Shown in pieces: positions 8,954 through 18,100 of a DNA stretch of 64,000 bases. Location: the NCBI GenBank assembly GCA_963726715.1, contig CAVSDF010000010.1, positions 310,001 through 374,000 on the forward strand, read 5' to 3'. Source of the stretch: CAVSDF01 sp963726715. GTDB lineage: Bacteria; Bacteroidota; Rhodothermia; Rhodothermales; BA12. Below the pieces are notes generated by a model. The model worked only from the letters and a program-made list of their open reading frames with translations, was not told the origin of the DNA and searched no databases. The translations under genes and the position numbers were made by a program. How positions within the stretch are numbered: the stretch's first letter is position 1; the number at the start of each line of letters is the position of its first letter.

Positions 8954-9319
8954 TTACAGGCTCGGTGTACGATGGAAGCGGAGTGTATCGTTCGTGAACG
9001 GCAAGCGGGACAGAACGAGCGAGTCCGCCGTCAACTTTTCGACGACAGGACGCGCGGTGGTTCCTTGACGGTCGTCGAGGACAAGAGCTCCATCTTCGAT
9101 TTCGAACCAGAAGCGAAAGAGGGTGTCGCCACTCGAAGTGAATTCGAGCGTGGAGTCCACGTAGAGCGGGACACTGCGACCGTCGACCTCGGACGGACGA
9201 TCCCACCTGCCGATGAGATTGTCGGATGTGACTGCGAGAGCCTCCGTATCTCCGGCTCCACCCTGGCCGCCAGCACAACCGGCTGTACCGAAGGTGAGAA
9301 AGAGCGCGGCTATCGGCAC
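8954..9319 (-). CDS. Small lipocalin-like lipoprotein
   Basis: A protein of about 121 residues. A GTG start at 9319 gives a compact lipoprotein signal, MPIAALFLTFGTAGC, followed by GGQGG. The mature part opens with LIGRWDRPSEVDG and continues in beta-strand-like alternation (TLEFTSSGDTLFRFWFEIED, VEKLTADSLVLS, NDTLRFHR). This is the pattern of small lipocalin-like proteins common in Bacteroidota and relatives, in which a GxW-type first strand starts the barrel. The function is unknown, and ligand binding at the envelope is only a guess from the fold pattern. A longer frame reaches 9442, but its extra N-terminus does not look like coding sequence. Confidence 0.6.
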   Translation of the reverse strand: MPIAALFLTFGTAGCAGGQGGAGDTEALAVTSDNLIGRWDRPSEVDGRSVPLYVDSTLEFTSSGDTLFRFWFEIEDGALVLDDRQGTTARPVVEKLTADSLVLSRLPFTNDTLRFHRTPSL

Positions 9320-9449
9320 GGCGGAGTGAGCGAGGAAGTTGAACGAGGCAAGATGAGTGATGAGGCTCGGACTGGGCAAGGCGGTGGAGCGTTTTGTCGG
9401 CGTGCAGCCGCAGGTTAGGCGGCCCTGGGGGCACGGCCGCATGTCCTCG

Positions 9450-9920
9450 TCACAGCCGGTCGTAGACGACCACGGTAGAGAGGGCGGCGCGCGACACAGG
9501 GTCCACGGTGACGATCACGAGCGACCGTCCGTCCGCAGACCGATACGCCCGGTACCCGAACACCGGCACGGCACGGTACAGAAAGGTGCCGTCGGTCACG
9601 GTGGCCTCCACGGCGCGCAAGCGTACTTCGTCCACTCCGGGCACTCCGGTCACCGGTGCCCCCGTCCCGTCGAGCAGAGCCGCGAACCGGCCGGAGACCA
9701 CCCGACCGTCGGCCCGCTCGCCCCGAATGGTACACGCCAGCCCAGCGCCGCGTACGGCGCAGGTGAAACGCTCTCGCCGCCGCTGGTCCACACCCGGTCC
9801 GTAATGCGTCCGCGCCAGGTTCAGTTGCCAGTCCCCGACCAGCGGCGCGGGTGGGGGAGATGACTGACACGCGGCTGCCGCTGTGGCCGCCAGCGCTAGA
9901 AGGACGAACAGTGGTCGCAT
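9450..9920 (-). CDS. Hypothetical lipoprotein
   Basis: A 156-residue protein with a clear lipoprotein signal (LLALAATAAAACQSS, Cys18). The mature start, LVGDWQLNLARTHYGPG, resembles the W-x-LNxxKS opening of small secreted proteins of unknown function that are frequent in Acidobacteria and Rhodothermales. Beta-strand alternation follows, with two Cys residues (FTCAVRG and LACTIRG) able to form a disulfide. The ending RSLVIVTVDPVSRAALSTVVVYDRL also fits that group. No catalytic motif is visible. It is tandem with another lipoprotein gene 130 bp downstream, and no operon is evident. Confidence 0.65.
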   Translation of the reverse strand: MRPLFVLLALAATAAAACQSSPPPAPLVGDWQLNLARTHYGPGVDQRRRERFTCAVRGAGLACTIRGERADGRVVSGRFAALLDGTGAPVTGVPGVDEVRLRAVEATVTDGTFLYRAVPVFGYRAYRSADGRSLVIVTVDPVSRAALSTVVVYDRL

Positions 9921-10057
9921 GACTGGCGGGGTTGAGGCCGCAGAACAGAGGGCCGATCAGCGGCCGCATGGGGAACGAAGGTAGCGCGAGGCGCCGGAGG
10001 CACCAACGCCAGAGCGGGCCGAGGCGGAGGACCGTGAGGTCTGCTGAAGCGGCGGGA

Positions 10058-10621
10058 TTACGCAGCAGCCGGACCGCCGCCGGGCGCGGTCAGCCATTCG
10101 AGCGCTCGCGCATCCGTCTCTTTGATGAAGGCGTCTTTCCCGTCCATGTACGCCTCCACATCGTGGGGGTGCGCCGCTGCCAGCTTCTGCTTCAATGCGC
10201 CGTACTCGTCGGCAAGTGCTGGATGCGCGCGCATGAAGTCCCGGAACGCGAGGTGCCGACGGACGTGCGGCGAGGCCTCCGCGAAGACGTGAAGCTGGTG
10301 CGTCCGCCGGCCCTTGGGGTTGTCACGCCGGAAGTAACGGCGCCCTTCGATCCCGAACGCCCCCATCGCTTCGTAACCCAGCCGCTGCATCTCGGCCGTC
10401 CGTCGGTCCACCGCGGCCAAGTCGGCGACGACGGCCAGCAGATCGATCACGGGCTTGGCGTGGATCCCGGGGATCGACGTGCTGCCGACGTGGTGGACGG
10501 CGAGCACGTTCGGCCCGAGCGCCGTGGTGACCTCGCCCGCCGCCCGCTCGAACTCTCGCTGCCAGAGCGGATCGTACGGGACGACCTCGATTCGGGAAGG
10601 GGGTGTTGATCTCAGCTGCAT
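10058..10621 (-). CDS. GrpB/UPF0157 family nucleotidyltransferase-like protein
   Basis: A 187-residue soluble protein matching the GrpB (UPF0157) family over its full length. It has IEVVPYDPLWQREFERA at the start, then the hallmark VHHVGSTSIPGIHAKPVIDLL (about 42-62), a nucleotidyltransferase-fold G-S-T...D-x-L pattern. The segment THQLHVF and the helical C-terminus ALKQKLAAAHPHD follow. Family members are sometimes fused to dephospho-CoA kinase, but the reaction is not established. ATG at 10621. It is a single gene, with DUF5360-like and lipoprotein genes as unrelated neighbours. Confidence 0.9.
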   Translation of the reverse strand: MQLRSTPPSRIEVVPYDPLWQREFERAAGEVTTALGPNVLAVHHVGSTSIPGIHAKPVIDLLAVVADLAAVDRRTAEMQRLGYEAMGAFGIEGRRYFRRDNPKGRRTHQLHVFAEASPHVRRHLAFRDFMRAHPALADEYGALKQKLAAAHPHDVEAYMDGKDAFIKETDARALEWLTAPGGGPAAA

Positions 10622-10728
10622 AACAACGAAGCTCAGCCGTGCCCACCACGGACACCAACGAGCAAACGGAAGGTACGCGATGGTGTTGGCATGGCGAGCG
10701 CGGGGAGGGCGTCGGCTGCAGAGCTGGG

Positions 10729-11148
10729 TTACACCGGCTCATTCACCGGCACGAGCCGCCCGCCGGTCTCCTCGCCGATCAGCCTCGGGATGAAGTAGAG
10801 CGGGTAGAGCAAGAGGAACAGGTTCGGCCCCCACCACCAGAGATCGAAGTCGCACCGGAAGCCCCAGAACGCGACAGCCATGAGCCCAGAGCACGACGTG
10901 AGCACGAGCGAGACGAGCGCAAGCGGGCGCCACTCGGCCCGGCCCCGGCGCCAGAGCCAGAGGGCGGGGAGGCCGGTCGCAGAGATGGCGAGGTCGAGCG
11001 GGAGGAACGACCAGTTCCACGCGACGAGGATCGGGTCGTGGTAGTCCTTGAACAGGAGGTCCGCTGGAATGAGGCCCAGCGCCGTGATGGCCCAGTAAGC
11101 GATGAACCCGAAGTCGACGACGAGGAAGAACGGGCGGAGCGCTCTCAT
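10729..11148 (-). CDS. DUF5360/YvaD-like small membrane protein
   Basis: A 139-residue protein with four predicted transmembrane segments (about 5-24, 42-60, 72-92 and 104-124). FLVVDFGFIAYWAITALG, the charged DYHDPILVAWNWSFLPLDL stretch and the C-terminal WWWGPNLFLLLYPLYFIPRL agree with YvaD-like (DUF5360) proteins. The function of that family is unknown. A TGTTATGC sequence about 20-27 bp upstream of the ATG at 11148 could belong to a promoter, but the support is weak. The family call rests on overall pattern. Confidence 0.6.
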   Translation of the reverse strand: MRALRPFFLVVDFGFIAYWAITALGLIPADLLFKDYHDPILVAWNWSFLPLDLAISATGLPALWLWRRGRAEWRPLALVSLVLTSCSGLMAVAFWGFRCDFDLWWWGPNLFLLLYPLYFIPRLIGEETGGRLVPVNEPV

Positions 11149-11314
11149 GGAGGGCGGGGTAGTTGGAGCGCGGCATAACAGACGGGCGCTCAACCGCGAA
11201 GGGCTGAGGGCACGGTGTGTTACGCGGCGGCTCAGACGCATAACCGCCCCAGGGTACGGCGCACACGCCTGCGCTGCAAGGCACTCCGGGGGGGCGCGGT
11301 GCCAGGCGACCTTT

Positions 11315-11935
11315 TCAGGTTGGGGCGGCATCCTTTGGTCGCCTCGGGAGGGCGAACACGGCGAGGAGGGAGCCGAGAGAGGCGAAGGCCATGTCCTTGT
11401 GGGCGTCCCACATGTCGCCCTGCTGCCCGTTGTAGGCCTCGGCGTCGGCGCCGGAGAGGAGGAGCGTCAGCAGCCATTCGAAGAGTTCGTAGACGGCGCT
11501 GCTCGCCACGACGAACTCGACGCTGAAGTACCGCGCTCCAGTCCTCGACATGCTCGTGCGGCGCGTGATCACGTCGAAGGCGGGACGGGTGAACAGGAGG
11601 CCGTAGCCGAAATGGACGACCCGGTCGTAGTGGTTGCGGGTGAACCCGAAGACCTCGCCGACCGACCGCCCGAAGACGGCCCCCGTCCATGCGTCGTAGG
11701 GGACGTACGAGTAGATGTACCGCGCGCCGACGATGTGAAGGACCACGAAGGCCGCGATGCACAGCCCGGAGGCACCGGAGAGAAGGCGCGTCCGGTAGAC
11801 GTACGGCCACGCGATGAGCGCCGCGACCGTCGGTATGTGCTGCAGGTACATCTGCTCCGGGTAGGGCGCGCCCGCGACGCCGAGCGCCAGAAGGACCCAC
11901 AGGGCGGCCAGCCCGCCCCGGCTCGGCCCCGACAT
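11315..11935 (-). CDS. YjdF/DUF2238 family membrane protein
   Basis: A protein of about 206 residues and five or six transmembrane helices. It shows the DUF2238 (YjdF) signatures: RNHYDRVVHFGYGLLF with conserved His residues, the YELFEWLLT helix, and GDMWDAHKDMAFASLGSL near the C-terminus. The family is uncharacterised, and the conserved D, H and E residues near the membrane surface suggest metal or ligand binding. ATG at 11935 was chosen; a GTG at 11953 would add six residues. It lies 25 bp downstream of the mlaD-like gene on the same strand, so it may be co-transcribed with the lipid-transport genes. Confidence 0.8.
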   Translation of the reverse strand: MSGPSRGGLAALWVLLALGVAGAPYPEQMYLQHIPTVAALIAWPYVYRTRLLSGASGLCIAAFVVLHIVGARYIYSYVPYDAWTGAVFGRSVGEVFGFTRNHYDRVVHFGYGLLFTRPAFDVITRRTSMSRTGARYFSVEFVVASSAVYELFEWLLTLLLSGADAEAYNGQQGDMWDAHKDMAFASLGSLLAVFALPRRPKDAAPT

Positions 11936-11959
11936 CCGGATGCTACCGTCCACGTGGCC

Positions 11960-13105
11960 TCACCGCATGCCGCCGCCCACCGCAGGCGCGGCGAGGGGCG
12001 CGACGTTGCCGACCGCGCGGGTCGTGTCGCTCTGGGAGCGGAGGCCGGCGGCGGCTTCGCGGCGGACGAGCGCCTGCTCGCGGTCGTAGACCTCGCGCTG
12101 GCGGCGTTCGATCTCGGTCTGCGAGAGGCGCAGGGCCCGTTCGCGCACCTCGAAGGGCGCCTGCTCCTGGTAGCCGCGCCGCTCGAAGTAGCCCTTGAAG
12201 AGGAAGTTGTGCTTGCCCGCCTCCATCAGTTCGGAGAAGCGGAACGCCCCGAGCGCGCCCCACGCCGTCAATTCCTCGGTGTTGCGCGTGATCGCGCGCA
12301 GGTTCGTCGAGAGCGCCGAGAGGCTGTCGGCGCTGGAGACGAGGCGGTCGTAGACGGTGCGGTCGTTCAGGAAGGCGCCGACGGTGCCCTGGGTGCCGCT
12401 CAGGCGGCGGTTGAAGTCGACGAGCGTCGTGTTGAGGCCGTCGGTCACCTGCTGCGCGCTCGCGGTGATGCCCGATGTCTGCGTGGCGAGCTGCGACGCT
12501 TGCAGGTTGAGCGTCGCCATCAGCGCCTCGGTCTGCCCGGCCGTGCGAACGAACGAGTTGTAGAGCGACGGATCGTAGAGCATCCGCCCGATCGAGCCTT
12601 CGCCGTTGCGCACGTCCTGCACGATGAGGCCCGCCGTCTCGGAGATGGCGTCGAGGCGATCCACAGACGCACTCGCGCGCTCGCTCACGGCGGCGATCGA
12701 GAACGGGTCGACGCCCTGGATGTAGTCGCCCTCGGGCACGCGCTCGCCCGGCGTCTCCTTGTTGGGCACGAGCGAGATGATCATGTTGCCGACGAGGCCG
12801 TCGGACTGCACGGCGGCCTTGGTGTTGCGGCGCACCTGCTCGGCGGCGTCCTGGTTGATGGCGAGGAGCACCTCGATCGGTCCGCCTGGACGCGTCGGGA
12901 GCGCGACCTCCTCGACGCGGCCCACGTTGACGCCCTGCAGGTTCACGTTCGCGCCGGGGATCAGGCCCGCCACGTCGTTGAAGCGCGTGCGCACGTAGTA
13001 GGTCTCGGAGAACAGGAAGGTCTGCTGCGCGAGGAGGAAGAGGGCGCCGAGGAAAATGAGCGCCCCGACGATGACGAGAAGTCCGACGCGGGCCTGGCGG
13101 GGCAT
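11960..13105 (-). CDS. mlaD: MlaD/MCE-domain lipid transport protein
   Basis: The substrate-binding, membrane-anchored subunit of an MCE-type ABC lipid transporter. A single N-terminal helix (residues 7-27) is followed by one MCE domain (about 35-115) with YYVRTRFNDVAGLIPGANV and NLQGVNVGRVEEVALP. A long helical C-terminus follows (120-381), rich in Gln/Ser/Asn heptads (SQLATQTSGITASAQQVTDG), as in MCE proteins whose helices form a periplasmic tube. The tail after residue 300 is charged. It lies 53 bp downstream of the MlaF-type ATPase in an mlaE-mlaF-mlaD order. Lipid transport between membranes follows from family and operon; direction and lipid are unknown. Confidence 0.88.
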   Translation of the reverse strand: MPRQARVGLLVIVGALIFLGALFLLAQQTFLFSETYYVRTRFNDVAGLIPGANVNLQGVNVGRVEEVALPTRPGGPIEVLLAINQDAAEQVRRNTKAAVQSDGLVGNMIISLVPNKETPGERVPEGDYIQGVDPFSIAAVSERASASVDRLDAISETAGLIVQDVRNGEGSIGRMLYDPSLYNSFVRTAGQTEALMATLNLQASQLATQTSGITASAQQVTDGLNTTLVDFNRRLSGTQGTVGAFLNDRTVYDRLVSSADSLSALSTNLRAITRNTEELTAWGALGAFRFSELMEAGKHNFLFKGYFERRGYQEQAPFEVRERALRLSQTEIERRQREVYDREQALVRREAAAGLRSQSDTTRAVGNVAPLAAPAVGGGMR

Positions 13106-13158
13106 GGCGATGAGGGAATGCGGGAGAGAGAGAAACGAAGGGACGCGCGGAGGGCGCC

Positions 13159-14151
13159 TCAGGCGGGCTGTTTGGAGCCGGAGCGCTGCACCGGGCGCCC
13201 CCCGACGGTTTCGAGGGCGGCGATGCGTTTGGCGTCGTCGCCGAAGAACTCGACGAGGAACGGATGGTCCGATCCGGCGACTTCGGGCAGCGTGCCGTTG
13301 ATCTCGTAGCCCTGATCGACGAGGAAGTAGATGTAGTCGGAGATCATCTCGGCGCACAGCAGATCGTGCGTGATCGAGATCGACGTGATGCCGCGCTCGT
13401 CGCGCAGGCGCGTGATCAGGTGGGCGACGTTGCGCACCGAGACCGGGTCGAGGCCGGTCGTCGGCTCGTCGTAGAGCATGATCTCCGGCTCGAGGATGAT
13501 CGACCGCGCGAGGCCCGCGCGCTTGCGCTGCCCGCCCGAGAGCTCCGACGGGTACTGCCCGGCCTGCGACTCGATGTCGACCCACGAGAGCGTCTCCATG
13601 ATGCGCTCCTTGCGCCGCGGGGCCTTGTCGTCGGTGTGGCGCGAGAGCACGAAGTCCATGTTCTCGAAGACCGTCATCGAGTCGAAGAGCGCGCCCGACT
13701 GGAACAGATAGCCGATGCGGAGCCGCAGCGCGTCCATCTCGTCCTTGGCGAGGGTGTCGACGCGTTTGCCGAGCACCCAGACCTCGCCTTCGTCGGGTTC
13801 GAGAAGCTGCACGACGTGTTTGATCGTCACCGACTTGCCCGTGCCCGAGCCGCCCATCACGACGACGGAGTTGCCCTTGGGGATCGACAGCGAGGCATCC
13901 TTGAGGATGACTTTGTCGCCGAACGCCTTGGAGACGTTCCGGAATTCGATGGCGATGTCGTCGTCGGGCGGGCCGTCGCCGACGGCCTTGGCCTCGCCGT
14001 GCGACTGGCGGTCCTCGTAGGGCGAGACGGGCGCGTCGCCGTTGCGCTCGCCCTTGCGAGCGGCGCCGTTCTGACCGTCCCTGTTCGGAGCGTCGCCGTT
14101 CGGGGTGCTGCTGCCGTCGGTGCGGCGGGGGGTGTCGTCGCGGGCCTCCAT
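13159..14151 (-). CDS. mlaF: MlaF-type ABC transporter ATPase
   Basis: The ATPase subunit (330 residues) that powers the MCE lipid transporter. Walker A is GGSGTGKS (100-107), the Q-loop is at YLFQSGALF, the signature is LSGGQRKRAGLAR (204-216), Walker B is IMLYDEP (224-230), and the H-loop is ITHD (His262). The motif SGALFDSMTVFENM is typical of the MlaF/Mkl subfamily. Unusually, about 65 residues of low-complexity, charged sequence (Asn/Gly/Asp/Arg-rich) precede the ABC domain; the start overlaps the permease stop by one base, so it appears real. No separate STAS-domain MlaB gene lies next to it. Confidence 0.93.
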   Translation of the reverse strand: MEARDDTPRRTDGSSTPNGDAPNRDGQNGAARKGERNGDAPVSPYEDRQSHGEAKAVGDGPPDDDIAIEFRNVSKAFGDKVILKDASLSIPKGNSVVVMGGSGTGKSVTIKHVVQLLEPDEGEVWVLGKRVDTLAKDEMDALRLRIGYLFQSGALFDSMTVFENMDFVLSRHTDDKAPRRKERIMETLSWVDIESQAGQYPSELSGGQRKRAGLARSIILEPEIMLYDEPTTGLDPVSVRNVAHLITRLRDERGITSISITHDLLCAEMISDYIYFLVDQGYEINGTLPEVAGSDHPFLVEFFGDDAKRIAALETVGGRPVQRSGSKQPA

Positions 14152-14939
14152 CAGCTGACCGGGGGGAAGAAGGTGAGCGAGAGGCGGACGACGATGACGT
14201 CGGCGATGAGAATGAGCAGGCTCGATGAGACGACGGCCTGCATCGCCGCCTGCCCGACCTCGCGCGTGCCGCCGCGCACGGTGTAGCCGAGGAACGAGCT
14301 CGTGATGGCGACGATGAAGCCGAAGATGGCGGTCTTGCCCGTGTCGATGAGCAGGTCGGCGAAGCGCAGCGACCCGAAGACGCCGTCGAAGAAGACGCGG
14401 TAGTCCATCCCGGCCGACAGCTTGCTCTCGAGGAATCCGCCGGTGAGCGCGACCGCGTCGGCCCAGATCGTCATCAGCGGGAAGACGAGCGTGCAGGCGA
14501 GCACGCGGGTGATGACGAGGTAGTGGTACGGCTTGAGCGCGCCCACTTCGAGCGCCTCGATCTGCTCGGTCACCTTCATCGACCCGATCTCGGCCCCGAT
14601 GCCCGCCCCGACGCGCCCCGCGAGCACGAGGCCGGTGATGACCGGCCCGATCTCCTTGACGATCGAGAGCGCGAGCATCGACGGCAGGAACGCCTCGGCG
14701 CCGAAGCGCGCGAGCGTCCCGCGGCTCTGCATCGCAAGGACGACGCCGATCGAGAGGCCGGTCACGGTGACGAGGAGCAGGCTCTTGGTGCCCGCCTCGT
14801 CGACCTGCCGGATGAACTCCTTGAACTCGAACGGTGGGCGCCAGAAGCGGCGGAAGAACTCGCCGACGAACGCGGCCATCTCGCCGACGCGCGCGAGCGG
14901 GGCGGTGAGGGCGTCGGGCAGGGCCAGGGTGCGGGCCAT
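14151..14939 (-). CDS. mlaE: MlaE-type lipid ABC transporter permease
   Basis: The permease subunit (262 residues) of the MCE lipid transporter. It has five or six transmembrane segments and the MlaE hallmarks: GVVLAMQSRGTLARFGAE, VKEIGPVITGLVLAGRVGAGIGAEIG, and the coupling-helix motif EQIEALEVGALKPYHYL, which contacts the ATPase. ATG at 14939. Its stop overlaps the ATPase start by one base, which sets the operon order mlaE-mlaF-mlaD. It follows the TamA-like and TamB genes on the same strand after a 230 bp gap that holds a family C repeat. Confidence 0.93.
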   Translation of the reverse strand: MARTLALPDALTAPLARVGEMAAFVGEFFRRFWRPPFEFKEFIRQVDEAGTKSLLLVTVTGLSIGVVLAMQSRGTLARFGAEAFLPSMLALSIVKEIGPVITGLVLAGRVGAGIGAEIGSMKVTEQIEALEVGALKPYHYLVITRVLACTLVFPLMTIWADAVALTGGFLESKLSAGMDYRVFFDGVFGSLRFADLLIDTGKTAIFGFIVAITSSFLGYTVRGGTREVGQAAMQAVVSSSLLILIADVIVVRLSLTFFPPVS

Positions 14940-15054
14940 TCGGAAGGGGATGAGGGGCGGGTAAAGTGCGGCGCCGGAGGCGGTCGGCGCAAGGCGTCAG
15001 CGCGGGTGTATCCGCATTGTCGCGCGGGCCTTGTGCGCGGTGCGGTGGCGGCAG

Positions 15055-15173
15055 CCCCCTCCGCCCCTACGGGGCACCTCCCCCGCGGTCGCGGGGGAGG
15101 ACCAGCTTTGGAGGCCGTTCCCCTACGCGGACCTTCGGTTCAGGCCAGAAACGCAGGTGGGGGCCGCCCGTCA
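15055..15173. repeat. Dispersed GC-rich hairpin repeat, family C
   Basis: The element reads CCCCCTCCGCCCCTACGGGG then CACCTCCCCCGCGGTCGCGGGGGAGG, and ends with CGCAGGTGGGGGCCG. The ends can pair with the start, and the middle forms a strong CCCCCGCGgtCGCGGGGG hairpin. Related copies are at 24951-25042 and 57971-58125, with fragments at 6187-6275 and 61262-61340. It lies between tamB and mlaE and touches the tamB stop region. Confidence 0.7.
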
Positions 15174-18100
15174 GTAGCTGTAGTTCCAGCGCAGCGACGT
15201 GCTCAGGCGCTGCCGCTCGTAGCCGAGGATGCCGAGGAGGTACGAGTTCAGCTCGTATTCGAGCGAGACGCGCGTCGAGCGCTCCTGCCCGCCCGTCGCG
15301 TCGCCGGAGCCTGCGAGCGGCAGCGACACCGACGCGTACAGGCGCGGCGAGAGGTACTTGCCCGCCGTCAGCTGCGAGCCGCGCGTGCCGTCGAGTTCGA
15401 TCTCGATCACGTCGAGGCCCAGTTCGCGCCCGGCGACGCCTTGCAGGAAGCTGCCGAGTTGCCCGAGCGCGAGGCCGGCCCCAGCGCCGAGAACGCCGCC
15501 GCCCTCGCCGCCGAAGGCGAGCGCCTGATCCGACGGACGGCCCGTGGCGATGTACGAGAGGATGTCGGCGGTGTCCATCTGCGGGTCGGAGCCGAACTCG
15601 ATCTTGAGGTCGTTCTCGACGAGCGGGCGCCCGCGCGCCGAGAGGGTGATCGTGGCGATGCTCTCGTTCGAGCCCGGACGCCGCGGCGTGTACTCGGCGG
15701 ACAGGTCGACGAGCAGCTCGTCGAGCGGGCCGTTGAACTGGACGAGGCCGTTCTTGATGTTGAACCGGCGCCCGAGCGCGACGACCTTCGAGCGCTCCGG
15801 GATGACTTCGATGTCGCCGAAGAGCTCCGGCAGCGGCGCGCCGACGGCCTTGCGCACCTCGATGCCGCCCGTCATCTGCACGTCCAGCTGCGGCGTCTGG
15901 CGCGAGCGCAGCCACACGTCGCGGTCGAGGGTGAGGCGGACGGCGAGGGCCATGTTCTGGAACGTCTGCGAGACCGTCGAATCGCCCGTCTCGACGCGGA
16001 TGCCGAAGCGCGTCTCGACCGTCCGCACGTCCTCGGCGCTGAGCGGCACGTCTTCGTAGTTGGCCGTCGAGGTCAGGTAGACGTCGCCGTCGGTGAGCAC
16101 GAGGTCGCCCTCGATGCGCGGGCGCGTCGTGGTGCCGCGGATGCGCAGCGGCCCGCTCACGCGGCGCAGCTGGATGTCGTTGTTGATGGGCTGGAAGTTG
16201 TTCAGCTGCAAATCGATGGCGAACTGCCCGAGCGTGAGGTCGGGGAAGTCGATGCGCCCGCTGCCGGTGACGGTGCCGCGGCCCGAGCGGACCGAGATCT
16301 CGTCGAGGGCGATGCGTTCGTCGGCGAGCGTCAGGTGGAGGCCGATGTCGCGGTAGTCGGCGCCGAGCACCGGCATCGTCACGCGGCCGCCGACGAGGCG
16401 GGCGTCGCCGGCGAGCGTGGGGGCGTTGAGCTGCCCGGTCACGCGCACGTCGGCAACGAGGCGCCCGTCGATGCGCGAGACGGTCTCGGGGTCGAGGAAC
16501 GGCTTGATCCACCCGACGGCGAACGAGTCGGCGACGATGGCGATGTCGACGCCGCCCTGCTCCGGGGCGGCCTGCCGGGCGAGGGCGATGCCGGTCGCCG
16601 CCTGCTCGCCGGGCGCGGCGCCGTCCGGCGGCGACGCCGGGGCGAGGCTGAGGTCGAGCGGCACGAAGCCCTTGGCGCTGAGCGTCGAGCCGTCGCTGTG
16701 GCGGAAGACGGCGTCGGTGCCGAGGCGGCGGTCGGCGTAGTCGAGCGCGATGTCCACCGTCCCCACCGAGTCCGGCCCGGCGAGCACGCTCATCGTCAGG
16801 TCGCCCATCATCCGCGGCGCATCGGCCGGGCCGGTCAGGTCGACCGTTCCGCCGAGACTCCCGTCGAGCCCTTCGAAGCCGAACAGGTCGGCGATGGCGC
16901 CGATGCGAAAGCCGTCGATGGAGAGGACGAGGTTCTGCTCGCCGAGCGGATCGACGACGCCGTCGATGGCGATCTGCTGGTCGCCGCTCGTGAGGAGGAA
17001 GTTGGAGACGCGGTAGCGGTCGCCGTAGCCGATCGAAGCCGGGCGCGCGAGGCGCCACGCGTCGCGGTCGAAGCGGAAGGTGAGCGCGTCGAGGTCGATG
17101 CGTTTCTCGTCGGCGAACACGTCGAGGCGCGCGCCGATGGTCGCGCCGCGCCGGTCGTCGGCGTCGAGCACACCGTTGACGACGAGCGTCTGCCCGTCGA
17201 AGGTCACGTCGGCGGTCGACTGCCGGGCGGTGATCTGCGGCGTTTTCAGGTAGCCGATCTCCACGCGCCCCTCGGCGTCGGCGAGGCCGAAATCGGGTGT
17301 GATGCGGCCCTTGGTGTCGAGGACGATGTTGGCGACCTGGATGTCGTTGTAGACGAGCGATCGCAGGGCGCCGTCGGCCTCGTAGCGCAGCTGGCCGGGG
17401 CGCCCGTACAGGCGCGCCGTCAGCGTGCCGGTCTCGGCGGCGAGCAGGTCGGCGCCGATCAGCGGCCGCACCGGCGCGAGGTCCTTGAGGACGAGGTTCA
17501 GGCCGAGGTCGCTGCCCGCCGCGAGCGAGTCGAAGGCGGCGACGTAGCCGTGGGCGCGGGCGTCGGCGGCGTTCGAGCGCAGCAGGAGCGAGTCGACGTA
17601 GACGACGCCCTGCGCGAGCCGGAATCCGGCGCCGAGGGTGTCGAGCGTGAGCGTCTGGTAGCGCGACGAGTCCGCGCGGAGGAAGCCGTCGAGCGTCATC
17701 GTCGCCGGGTCGAAGCCACGCCCGTGAGCGCCGAGGAAGACGCGCCCGCCGATGGCGTCGAGGGTGTCGTTCTTGAGGAACTGCCCGACATCGACATCCG
17801 AGAGCGCGGCGAGGAGGTCGTAGACGGGTTCGTCGTCGAGGAAGCGCCCGGACGCGGCCACGTCGGCGCGGCCTCCGGCGGCGAAGGCGCGGGCGGTGGC
17901 TTCGGCGAAGCCATCGTCGAGGCGCACGACGACGCGCCCGCTGTCGAGGTCGTAGTCGTTGTAGCGGCTCGCGCCGATGGCGAGGTCGGCGCGCAGGCGC
18001 ATCGTCTCGGGGTCGATGCCGCGCCCGTCGAGAGAAAAGGCGCCGTTGAGATCGGTCGAGAGCGCCGGGTCGTTGAGGAGCGCGCCGAGGTCGAGGGCGG

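Noticed and set aside
11102..13309. Plus-strand frame of 735 codons opposite the mlaD-like gene
   Set aside because: It is a composition-driven shadow. The minus strand carries a signal-anchored MCE protein with conserved motifs.
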